Source: Mucilaginibacter sp. UBA5151 | GTDB lineage: Bacteria; Bacteroidota; Bacteroidia; Sphingobacteriales; Sphingobacteriaceae | DNA length: 32,051 nucleotides | Reading direction: 5' to 3' | Assembly (NCBI GenBank): GCA_002413785.1 | Contig: DHXR01000054.1 | Coordinates: 127,974-160,024, forward strand | Program-made: the position numbers and the translations under genes | In this document: one piece after another, positions 1-6,541 of the stretch | How the letters are laid out: every line of letters starts with the position of its first letter | Position numbering within the stretch: the first letter of the stretch is position 1 | The notes under the pieces: model-generated | The model's database searches: none | What the model was told of the DNA's origin: nothing | The model's input: the letters and a program-made list of their open reading frames with translations, nothing else

Positions 1-2
1 AA

Positions 3-53
3 AATCATGGTTCAGACAAAAAGCGAATGTTTGTAGATGGACAAGGCGTTTAA
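3..53 (+). CDS. Possible 3' end of an upstream gene (partial)
   Basis: A frame open from the left edge reads 16 codons ending in MFVDGQGV and a TAA stop, 12 nt before the dxr start. The close spacing would fit a preceding gene in the same operon. Another frame is open to 76, and 16 residues are too few to recognise a family, so both the frame and its reality are uncertain. Confidence 0.3.
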   Translation, partial: NHGSDKKRMFVDGQGV

Positions 54-65
54 AACAAGAAATCA

Positions 66-1253
66 TTGACAGATAATAAAAAAAATATAGCGATTTTAGG
101 CTCAACAGGTAGTGTTGGGACACAAACACTTGAAGTGATCAGGGGAAATACTGATTTGTTCAATGTTTTTCTGTTAACCGCCAATTCAAATGCCGACCTG
201 CTGATTACACAGGCGCTTGAATTCAAGCCGGCGTATGTAATCATTTGCGATGAAACAAAACACCAATACGTTAAAGAGGCCCTTGCCGATACCCCTGTAA
301 AAGTACTGGCCGGGAATGAGGCTGTTATTGATACAGTTACCCACCCTGATATACACATCGTACTAACTGCGATGGTTGGCTTTGCCGGATTAGAGCCTAC
401 CATTGCCGCCATAAAAGCCGGTAAAGACATCGCCCTCGCAAATAAGGAAACCCTTGTGGTTGCCGGCGAACTGGTTACCGGACTTGCCAAAAAGCACAAG
501 GTTAAAATTTTACCGGTTGATTCAGAACATTCAGCTATTTTTCAATGCCTGGCCGGTGAAGAAGAAAACAAAATTGAAAAAATCATATTAACTGCTTCAG
601 GCGGGCCTTTCAGGGGGAAATCCCTTGATTTTTTAGCAGGGGTGGTTTTAGAAGATGCGCTCAAACATCCAAATTGGGTAATGGGCGCTAAAATAACTAT
701 CGACTCCGCTTCGTTAATGAATAAGGGGCTGGAAGTGATAGAAGCAAAATGGCTGTTTGACCTTGAAGTTGACCAGGTTGACGTAGTTGTACATCCGCAG
801 TCGATTATCCATTCCATGGTTCAGTTTGAAGACGGTTCTATCAAGGCACAAATGGGCTTGCCCGATATGAAACTGCCGATTCAATACGCGTTGTCGTATC
901 CCGCAAGATTAAAAAACAATTTTAAAAGATTAGACTTTATTAATTACCCGGAATTAACTTTTGAAAAACCGGATATTAAAACTTTCCGAAACCTTGCAAT
1001 AGCGTTCGAAGCGTTAAAACAAGGCGGCAATATGCCTTGCATAGTTAATGCCGCAAACGAGATAGCTGTAGCGGGTTTTTTAAATAAAAATATTGGTTTT
1101 TTGGCTATGAGCAGGGTAATTGAAGAATGCATGCAACAAATCTCCTATATAGGTAGTCCTGTTTTGGATGACTATTTGAATACTGATAAAGAAACACGCA
1201 TCTTTGCACAAAATTTAATACACGAAATGCCGTTAAAGGCATTACAATTTTAA
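66..1253 (+). CDS. dxr: 1-deoxy-D-xylulose 5-phosphate reductoisomerase
   Basis: This cytoplasmic enzyme makes the first committed step of the non-mevalonate (MEP) isoprenoid pathway, converting DXP to 2-C-methyl-D-erythritol 4-phosphate with NADPH and a divalent metal. The 395-residue length is normal. The N-terminus has the NADPH-binding motif GSTGSVGTQTL (about residues 12-22). The metal ligands are visible in PVDSEHSAIFQ (D152, E154) and MNKGLEVIEA (E223), and the catalytic-loop signature HPNWVMGAKITIDSAS is at about 201-216. The start is a TTG at 66. The frame is closed by a TAA at 51 and has no ATG before the conserved Rossmann strand, so TTG is the only reasonable start. It is followed after 13 nt by rseP, so the two are probably cotranscribed. 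Identification is secure; the exact start is slightly less so. Confidence 0.96.
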   Translation: MTDNKKNIAILGSTGSVGTQTLEVIRGNTDLFNVFLLTANSNADLLITQALEFKPAYVIICDETKHQYVKEALADTPVKVLAGNEAVIDTVTHPDIHIVLTAMVGFAGLEPTIAAIKAGKDIALANKETLVVAGELVTGLAKKHKVKILPVDSEHSAIFQCLAGEEENKIEKIILTASGGPFRGKSLDFLAGVVLEDALKHPNWVMGAKITIDSASLMNKGLEVIEAKWLFDLEVDQVDVVVHPQSIIHSMVQFEDGSIKAQMGLPDMKLPIQYALSYPARLKNNFKRLDFINYPELTFEKPDIKTFRNLAIAFEALKQGGNMPCIVNAANEIAVAGFLNKNIGFLAMSRVIEECMQQISYIGSPVLDDYLNTDKETRIFAQNLIHEMPLKALQF

Positions 1254-1266
1254 TATAACAGAACGA

Positions 1267-2598
1267 ATGAGTATAGTGATCATGGTTGGCCAGTTAATTC
1301 TTGGCCTTTCAATTTTAGTAATCCTGCATGAACTTGGCCATTTTTTAGCTGCCAGGGCCTTTGGGATCAAAGTGGAAAAATTTTACCTTTTCTTCGATGC
1401 CTGGGGCATCAGTCTTTTTAAATTTAACTATAAAGGCGTTGAATATGGCATCGGATGGCTCCCGCTTGGCGGCTATGTAAAAATTGCCGGCATGATCGAT
1501 GAGTCGATGGATACCGAACAGCTTGCCGGGCCACCCCAGCCATGGGAATTCCGTTCAAAACCAGCATGGCAGCGTTTAATTGTAATGCTGGGTGGCATTA
1601 CCGTAAACATTCTGCTTGGTATAATAATCTTCTGGGTACTAACTATAAAATACGGGGAAACTTATATCCCGAATGCCGAACTAAAATATGGCATTGTACC
1701 GGGTAAAATCGGCTTAAAAATGGGTCTGCTGCCCGGCGATAAAATTACCGCCATAAACGGGCGCACTGTCGTTCGGTTTGAAGATCTTACCGGTCCTGAA
1801 GTAATAATGGGGAACGCTGATCTTACCGTGCTGCGCGGTGACAATTCATTGCATGTTAAAGTTCCAGCTTCAATACTTAATGATTTAGCTGATTCGAATA
1901 TCGACGAGTTTATCAGCCGCGTGCCGCGTTCAAAATTCGCGATTGATTCGGTAGTACAAAACAGTAACGCTAAAAAAGCCGGGCTAAAAGCTGGCGATAG
2001 TATTGTCGCTGTTAATGGAGAGAAAGTTACGTTTTTTGATCAATTTAAACCACTGATCGGGTCATTTGCAAACAAGCAGGTGGTGTTATCGATAAAGCGC
2101 AACGGAAATCTCATACAAAGCACCGCCCGGGTAGATAAAAACGGGACTTTAGGATTTTTTCCTAAATGGGATATTCCAAATGAGAAAAAGTTAACCTTCG
2201 GCTTTTTTGGATCACTCCCTGTAGGTGCAACCAAAGCATGGGGAACGTTTACAGATGACGCCAAAGGCTTAGGAAAAGTAATTAAAGGAGATGTTAAGGC
2301 CAATAAAGCATTTAGCGGACCGGTAAGAATAGCAACGATGTTTGGTTCAACTATAGACTGGGTCCATTTCTGGACCCTTGTGGGCGTACTTTCAATGGTA
2401 CTTGCATTTACCAACCTGCTGCCAATACCTGCACTTGACGGCGGCCATGCGTTATTTTTAATAATTGAAATGATAAAAGGCAAACCGCTGAGCGATAAAT
2501 TTTTAGAACGTTCGCAGATTGTTGGCTTTGTGATATTAATAACCCTGATGGTATTTGTTTTTGGAAACGATATTGTGAGGATTGTGATGAAGAAATAG
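1267..2598 (+). CDS. rseP: RIP metalloprotease RseP (site-2 protease)
   Basis: An inner-membrane zinc protease that cuts substrates within the membrane, classically anti-sigma factors after a first periplasmic cut. The HExxH zinc motif HELGH is at residues 21-25 in the first membrane helix. The second motif NLLPIPALDGGH, near residue 391, supplies the third zinc ligand (Asp). Two PDZ-like regions lie between, at about 145-210 (KMGLLPGDKITAINGRTV) and about 225-290 (KAGLKAGDSIVAVNGEKV). The 443-residue length is usual for Bacteroidota, whose RseP carries tandem PDZ domains. The ATG lies 13 nt after dxr. The substrate here is unknown; no sigma/anti-sigma pair is in the window. A palindrome and a hairpin with a T-run follow the stop. 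Confidence 0.95.
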   Translation: MSIVIMVGQLILGLSILVILHELGHFLAARAFGIKVEKFYLFFDAWGISLFKFNYKGVEYGIGWLPLGGYVKIAGMIDESMDTEQLAGPPQPWEFRSKPAWQRLIVMLGGITVNILLGIIIFWVLTIKYGETYIPNAELKYGIVPGKIGLKMGLLPGDKITAINGRTVVRFEDLTGPEVIMGNADLTVLRGDNSLHVKVPASILNDLADSNIDEFISRVPRSKFAIDSVVQNSNAKKAGLKAGDSIVAVNGEKVTFFDQFKPLIGSFANKQVVLSIKRNGNLIQSTARVDKNGTLGFFPKWDIPNEKKLTFGFFGSLPVGATKAWGTFTDDAKGLGKVIKGDVKANKAFSGPVRIATMFGSTIDWVHFWTLVGVLSMVLAFTNLLPIPALDGGHALFLIIEMIKGKPLSDKFLERSQIVGFVILITLMVFVFGNDIVRIVMKK

Positions 2599-2611
2599 GT
2601 GAGTGGTGAAA

Positions 2612-2644
2612 AGATTTGACAACTTTTGAAAAGTTGTCAAATCT
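2612..2644. repeat. 33-nt perfect palindrome, copy 1
   Basis: Arms AGATTTGACAACTTTT and its exact complement (16 bp each) surround one central G. It begins 14 nt after the rseP stop. The same element recurs at 3903-3935 (perfect) and 31337-31368 (diverged). Flanks are partly shared with copy 2 (GTGAG-rich before, AAAAT after), so the repeated unit is longer than the palindrome. It could fold in mRNA as a 3'-end hairpin. Confidence 0.85.
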
Positions 2645-2683
2645 AAAATCGCTAAAATCGCCTGGCGGTGAAAGAAATAGAAC

Positions 2684-2719
2684 AAAAAGAGGCTTCGATT
2701 TAACGGGGCCTTTTTTGTT
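2684..2719 (+). terminator. Probable intrinsic terminator after rseP
   Basis: A stem of AAAGAGGC with GCCTTTTT (one G-U pair) encloses a loop of about 14 nt and runs into a T-tract (TTTTTTGTTTTG). It lies about 85 nt after the rseP stop and just before the VOC gene. The stem is modest, so this is a moderate call. Confidence 0.45.
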
Positions 2720-2747
2720 TTGATAAATGATTTTAAATTGTAAAAGA

Positions 2748-3173
2748 ATGGAAAATAAGTTACCAATCACCATTAATAAACTGCAGCATGTTGGTATCCC
2801 GGTAACGGATGTGGCAGTATCAACGCGGTTTTACAGTCGTTTCGGATTTAAGAGTGTAATGCAGTCGCCGTTCACTCATGAAGGCGAAACAGGTACATGT
2901 ATAATGATGCAGCTTAACGATATTATCATTGAACTGTACCAAATACCTGCTAAACAACTACAGGAAATAAAAACACGCAAAAACGGGCATATTGATCACA
3001 TCGCTTTTGATGTTGATGATATAGATGTCGTTTTTGAAACCCTAAAAGCTGATGGCAGTATTAAAATACTGGAAGATAAACCTGTATTCCTGCCATTCTG
3101 GAAAAAAGGCTGTAAGTATTTCAATATCCAGGGCCCGGATCAGGAAATACTGGAGTTTAACCAGATTATGTAG
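2748..3173 (+). CDS. VOC (glyoxalase/bleomycin-resistance) family protein
   Basis: A 141-residue single-domain vicinal-oxygen-chelate protein. It shows the paired beta-alpha-beta-beta-beta pattern: LQHVGIPVTDVAVSTRFYSRFGF at the N-terminus and HIDHIAFDVDDIDVVFETLK in the second half. Candidate metal ligands are the His of QHVGI, the Glu of IIIELYQ, the His of DHIAFDV and the Glu of EILEFNQ. Such proteins can be lyases, isomerases, dioxygenases or resistance proteins, and the substrate cannot be read from sequence. I chose ATG 2748 (MENKLPI) over an in-frame ATG at 2727, because the seven residues between them (MILNCKR) lie ahead of the domain. A strong terminator follows the stop. Confidence 0.8.
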   Translation: MENKLPITINKLQHVGIPVTDVAVSTRFYSRFGFKSVMQSPFTHEGETGTCIMMQLNDIIIELYQIPAKQLQEIKTRKNGHIDHIAFDVDDIDVVFETLKADGSIKILEDKPVFLPFWKKGCKYFNIQGPDQEILEFNQIM

Positions 3174-3183
3174 AACTGTCTAT

Positions 3184-3220
3184 AAAAAAACAGGCCCTGG
3201 TTAACAGGGCCTGTTTTTTT
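3184..3220. terminator. Bidirectional intrinsic terminator
   Basis: A perfect stem CAGGCCCTG / CAGGGCCTG with loop GTTAA is flanked by seven A on the left and seven T on the right. It can therefore terminate transcription in both directions. It sits between the convergent VOC gene (ends 3173, +) and DUF4199 gene (ends 3240, -). Confidence 0.93.
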
Positions 3221-3239
3221 ATGGTTTATGTATGAATAA

Positions 3240-3794
3240 TTAAACTGAAGGATCGGTATAAGAACCAGCGTTTTGCTCTATATCAAGAATTGAGGGTTCT
3301 TTCTTAAATACAGCCGCCCCAATTAACGCAACAATGGCTCCGAAAATCGGAATAATGAACAATGTTGCAACAGCACCCAATATGGCGCCATATTTTTTTC
3401 CCATTTCTGTCGCATTTTTTATCTGATCTTCTGACATGCCTTGTTCCACAAATTTATCGTGCTGTGACGTCAACGATTGCTCCAAAATTTGCGGGCTTAA
3501 AATGCCAAGGTATATGTAAATAAACACCGCAAGAATTATCCCTCCAAAAACAGAATACATGAAACCCGACATAAAGCCCTGGCCAAATGTCAGGAAACCG
3601 CCAAGCTGGTCTTTGTATTCCTTTTGCGTTAACAACAAAAATGCAATAAAAGGGATGTACGACAGGTACTTTGCCGGCGAGGCCTGATCTACATTTAAAA
3701 ATTGAAAAGCATAAGTAATTACTATGGAGGTTATAACATAAATAACCGCCCATTTAGCTGCCACATTTGTGTAGCTTTTTTTAACATTTTCCAT
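3240..3794 (-). CDS. DUF4199 family membrane protein (first copy)
   Basis: A 184-residue integral membrane protein of unknown function. Four hydrophobic segments are visible: about 15-33 (VIYVITSIVITYAF), 43-57, 72-97 (ending FIYIYLGIL) and 135-160 (GAVATLFIIPIFGAIVALIGAAVF). A soluble loop with SQHDKFVEQGMSEDQIKNA lies between the third and fourth. This layout, with a GGFLTFGQGF segment before the third helix, fits DUF4199, a family common in Bacteroidota. It is the last gene of the minus-strand run from 8596 and is separated from its paralogue (3975-4568) by 180 nt. That gap contains a palindrome and a possible promoter, so it may have its own transcript. Confidence 0.75.
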   Translation of the reverse strand: MENVKKSYTNVAAKWAVIYVITSIVITYAFQFLNVDQASPAKYLSYIPFIAFLLLTQKEYKDQLGGFLTFGQGFMSGFMYSVFGGIILAVFIYIYLGILSPQILEQSLTSQHDKFVEQGMSEDQIKNATEMGKKYGAILGAVATLFIIPIFGAIVALIGAAVFKKEPSILDIEQNAGSYTDPSV

Positions 3795-3819
3795 TGTGAA
3801 ATTTTATTTAAGTTTTGAA

Positions 3820-3849
3820 TAAAGCTAAACAATAATTATTATTCAACAA
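3820..3849 (-). promoter_or_regulatory. Candidate promoter for the DUF4199 gene at 3794
   Basis: On the minus strand a TTG (3847-3849) is followed after 19 nt by TAGCTTTA (3820-3827). This is one base from the Bacteroidota -7 consensus TAnnTTTG with the expected -33 TTG spacing, and it lies about 25 nt before the start codon. Based on motif match only. Confidence 0.35.
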
Positions 3850-3902
3850 CAGATATTTGCGAATAATAATTTCATACAATTCTGTAGCTTAGTGAGGTGA
3901 GA

Positions 3903-3935
3903 AGATTTGACAACTTTTAAAAAGTTGTCAAATCT
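3903..3935. repeat. 33-nt perfect palindrome, copy 2
   Basis: Identical to copy 1 (2612-2644) except for the central base (A for G): 16-bp perfect arms beginning AGATTTGAC. It lies in the 180-nt gap between the two DUF4199 genes, 39 nt beyond the stop of the upstream one. The right flank AAAAT and the GTGAG-type left flank are shared with copy 1. Confidence 0.85.
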
Positions 3936-3974
3936 AAAATACTCAAATATCCGGCAGTTCACAGATAGATCCAC

Positions 3975-4568
3975 TTACTGCCGTTGGTTAGTAGTTTGGG
4001 AGCCTGACACATATTCAGCATTTTTAAACAGGGAGCCAAAAATAAGTGCGAACAAAAAAATGAATAATATGGAGAAAATCACTTCCTGTATAACAGCCCC
4101 GGGTGTTAAAGCATTGTTTTGATGTACAAGGTCTTTTTTCATTTCAGCCATTTCTTTGTCAATGGTTTTTTGATCGTATCCTTTATGTTGTAAATTTGAG
4201 CTCTTTGTTTTAATTGCGGCAATTTGTATTTTTCGCACACCATTGGGCTCAATAAATTTGTCAAAAACGATGTCTTTACCAATAAATTGAATTGCAAAAG
4301 CCATCAAAAACATTGCAAAAATTCCGGTGGTAGCTTGTTTAAAGGTCCAAAGTCCGCCAATTTTTTTTCGCCCGCTAAAACAAAGGACAATTGTAATTAC
4401 AATCGGTAAACACAATCGTGAGAAAATTGGTAGTGCAACAAACACTATAGGAGAAACAGAAATGGCCGTAATTAAATAAAATGATATTATAGTAAGTGTT
4501 AAATAAAGCACACCCAAAACCGCCCCGTATTTCAGGAAAATATTTTTTATCCTTTGTTCTAAATCCAT
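3975..4568 (-). CDS. DUF4199-like membrane protein (second copy)
   Basis: A 197-residue membrane protein with the same layout as its neighbour: a short basic N-terminus, hydrophobic segments at about 14-36, 41-63, 79-95 and 160-177, and a charged soluble region at about 105-155. The segment GGLWTFKQATTGIFAMFLM corresponds to GGFLTFGQGFMSGFMYSVF of the first copy, which suggests an old tandem duplication; overall identity is low. It follows the acidic hypothetical gene after 16 nt, so it is probably cotranscribed with the dihydroorotase-like gene. Its role is unknown. Confidence 0.65.
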   Translation of the reverse strand: MDLEQRIKNIFLKYGAVLGVLYLTLTIISFYLITAISVSPIVFVALPIFSRLCLPIVITIVLCFSGRKKIGGLWTFKQATTGIFAMFLMAFAIQFIGKDIVFDKFIEPNGVRKIQIAAIKTKSSNLQHKGYDQKTIDKEMAEMKKDLVHQNNALTPGAVIQEVIFSILFIFLFALIFGSLFKNAEYVSGSQTTNQRQ

Positions 4569-4584
4569 GTTTGTAAAGGTTTAT

Positions 4585-5253
4585 TTAACTAAAACTGATC
4601 AATGTTTCTAAAACAGCCATATCAAATTCCTTATCGACAGCATTAGCAGCAATGGCATTTTTTGTTTCAACCGAAGGGTTGATATTTTGAAAAAAGCACA
4701 TCAGGGGGTAAAACAACTCTTTTAGTTCGGAATCTTCGGGCAGTTTTTCAGCCACTTTCCTGATTTCTTCTGCGGGGCTTTCCATTAATACCTGGTGGGC
4801 TATTACCGGTTCATAGATCCTGTATTCATCCTGGAACTCATCTTCATCCACCAACAAAAATTCTTTCAAATAATCCTCCAGTTCGGGTTCAATATCTTCG
4901 TCCTGGCACTCGTTAAGGTAAAGCAGCAGGTTTAAAAGCTCGGTTCCACGTTCAAGGGTTTCTTCTTCAATGGCTTCCCATTCGGGCGAGTCGAGGTAAT
5001 CTTCTTCCAGTTTTTTAACATCGGCGCTAAAGAAGTTGACCAGCAGCAGATCAAAAAAAACTTCCCGCAAAGCTTCCATTTGAGGATGATCGTTAAAAAC
5101 CTCATCCATCAGGTCAACTTTGGTTAAAAAATCGTGTTCCGATGCAAAAACATCTTCAAATACTTTTGTAAGAGATGCAGCGTTAAAGGTGCTATATTTT
5201 GAAAAAGCCTCCAGTCCGGCTGCAAGGGCTGATTCTATTTTTGGGTCGATCAT
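4585..5253 (-). CDS. Acidic alpha-helical hypothetical protein
   Basis: I do not recognise a family. The 222-residue protein is about one quarter Asp plus Glu (about 55 by my count), with no signal peptide and no membrane segment, and looks wholly helical. Acidic clusters include KKLEEDYLDSPEWEAIEEE (about 80-98) and VDEDEFQDEYRIYEP (about 136-150). It starts 6 nt after the stop of the dihydroorotase-like gene, so the two are almost certainly cotranslated. The next gene follows after 16 nt. A cytoplasmic partner or chaperone-like role is possible, but nothing in the sequence proves it. Confidence 0.75.
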   Translation of the reverse strand: MIDPKIESALAAGLEAFSKYSTFNAASLTKVFEDVFASEHDFLTKVDLMDEVFNDHPQMEALREVFFDLLLVNFFSADVKKLEEDYLDSPEWEAIEEETLERGTELLNLLLYLNECQDEDIEPELEDYLKEFLLVDEDEFQDEYRIYEPVIAHQVLMESPAEEIRKVAEKLPEDSELKELFYPLMCFFQNINPSVETKNAIAANAVDKEFDMAVLETLISFS

Positions 5254-5259
5254 GATATG

Positions 5260-6510
5260 TTATTTATAAAGTTGACTATTGTTAAACGTTAACAATACTT
5301 TGCCTTTTAAGGTTTGCCCCATAAAAGGCGAATTATACGATTTCGACCTGTTATTTTTGCTGTTGTATTCCCATTCGGCTGATGTGTCAAACAACACGAA
5401 ATTGGCGGGCTCTCCAACGGCGATGGCCGGAATATCAATGTTCAATATTTCACGCGGGCCAATAGCCAATTTTTGAACAATAAGGTTTACATCCAGTCCG
5501 GCTTTTAAAGCCAGGGGCAGGGCAGTTTGCAACCCGATTATGCCATATTCAGCTACTTCAAATTCAACATTTTTAAACTCAACTTCATGCGGGGTGTGCT
5601 GCGATACAATGGCATCGATAGTGCCGTCAATCAGGCCGTTAAGCAATGCTTCAACATCGTCCTGTGTACGCAGGGGCGGTTTAACCTTGTACTGGCTATC
5701 GAAGCCAACCAGTGCTTCATCTGTAAGCACCAAATGATGTGCCGCGACGTCGCAGGTTACTTCAAGTCCCTTGCGTTTCGCTTCCCTTATCAACTCCACC
5801 GAACGGGTGGTTGAAATGGTACTGAAATGTATTTTTGAGCCTGTGTATTCGGCAAGGTAAAGGTCGCGGGCTATCATCAGTTCCTCAGCAAGTGACGGGA
5901 TGCCTTTCATTCCCAATAAGGTACTGATCTCACCTTCGTTCACTTTTGCCTTGCCCGCGATGGCCGTATCTTCGGGGTACGAGAAAATAAGCGCATCGAA
6001 ACCCTGGGCATAAAGTAATGCCCGCTCCATTAAACCGGCATCCTGTACAGGACGGTCGCCGTCGGTAAACGCTTTGGCGCCGCTCAGGTACATATCGTAC
6101 ATTTCGGCCAGGTCCTTGCCCTCACGTTTATGCGAAATAGCCCCCAGGGGATACACATCCACCAGGTTCTTTTTGGCGCGGTTCATTAAATATTCAATTT
6201 CTGCCTTGGAGTGCACCGGCGGTATGGTGTTCGGCATAAGCACTACGCCGGTAAAACCTCCTGCTGCGGCTGCCCTGGTTCCGGTGTACAAGTCTTCTTT
6301 TGTCTCAAGGCCCAGCTCGCCGATATTACAATTCAGGTCAAAAAAGCCCGGTGAAATATACTTGCCTTCCGCGTCGATAATTTCAGCATCGGCTTCAATT
6401 TCCGTCGCGATCTGACTGATATGGCCTTTTTCAATTAAAAGATCGGCAATTTGTTGATTAAAAGGTGAGTTGGGATCAATTATTGTTGCAGATTTGATAA
6501 GCAAATTCAT
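5260..6510 (-). CDS. Dihydroorotase homologue lacking metal ligands
   Basis: A 416-residue amidohydrolase-fold protein of the class I dihydroorotase family, full length and close to the family in its scaffold (MPNTIPP, KAFTDGDRPVQDAGLMERAL, AHHLVLTDEAL, GIIGLQTALPLAL). The residues that hold the two zinc ions and the substrate are changed. HxHxR after the first strand reads DLNCNIG, the HCED motif reads YPED, the HICHVST motif reads HFSTIST, and the catalytic TDHAPH reads SQHTPH. Established family knowledge says these His and Asp residues are needed for catalysis, so this copy is probably inactive or does another job. A known precedent is the inactive dihydroorotase-like subunit that supports aspartate transcarbamoylase assembly in Pseudomonas. 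Automatic annotation would probably call it pyrC. It sits between a BatA-like gene (31 nt) and the acidic protein (6 nt). Confidence 0.88.
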   Translation of the reverse strand: MNLLIKSATIIDPNSPFNQQIADLLIEKGHISQIATEIEADAEIIDAEGKYISPGFFDLNCNIGELGLETKEDLYTGTRAAAAGGFTGVVLMPNTIPPVHSKAEIEYLMNRAKKNLVDVYPLGAISHKREGKDLAEMYDMYLSGAKAFTDGDRPVQDAGLMERALLYAQGFDALIFSYPEDTAIAGKAKVNEGEISTLLGMKGIPSLAEELMIARDLYLAEYTGSKIHFSTISTTRSVELIREAKRKGLEVTCDVAAHHLVLTDEALVGFDSQYKVKPPLRTQDDVEALLNGLIDGTIDAIVSQHTPHEVEFKNVEFEVAEYGIIGLQTALPLALKAGLDVNLIVQKLAIGPREILNIDIPAIAVGEPANFVLFDTSAEWEYNSKNNRSKSYNSPFMGQTLKGKVLLTFNNSQLYK

Positions 6511-6541
6511 TTATGTTGCTTTAAAGATGGGTTATATCTGT

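Noticed and set aside
50..499. 149-codon minus-strand reading frame inside dxr
   Set aside because: Antisense shadow of dxr with no recognisable domain.
3907..4122. Short plus-strand reading frame over the second DUF4199 gene
   Set aside because: It begins inside the palindrome and runs antisense to a well-supported gene.
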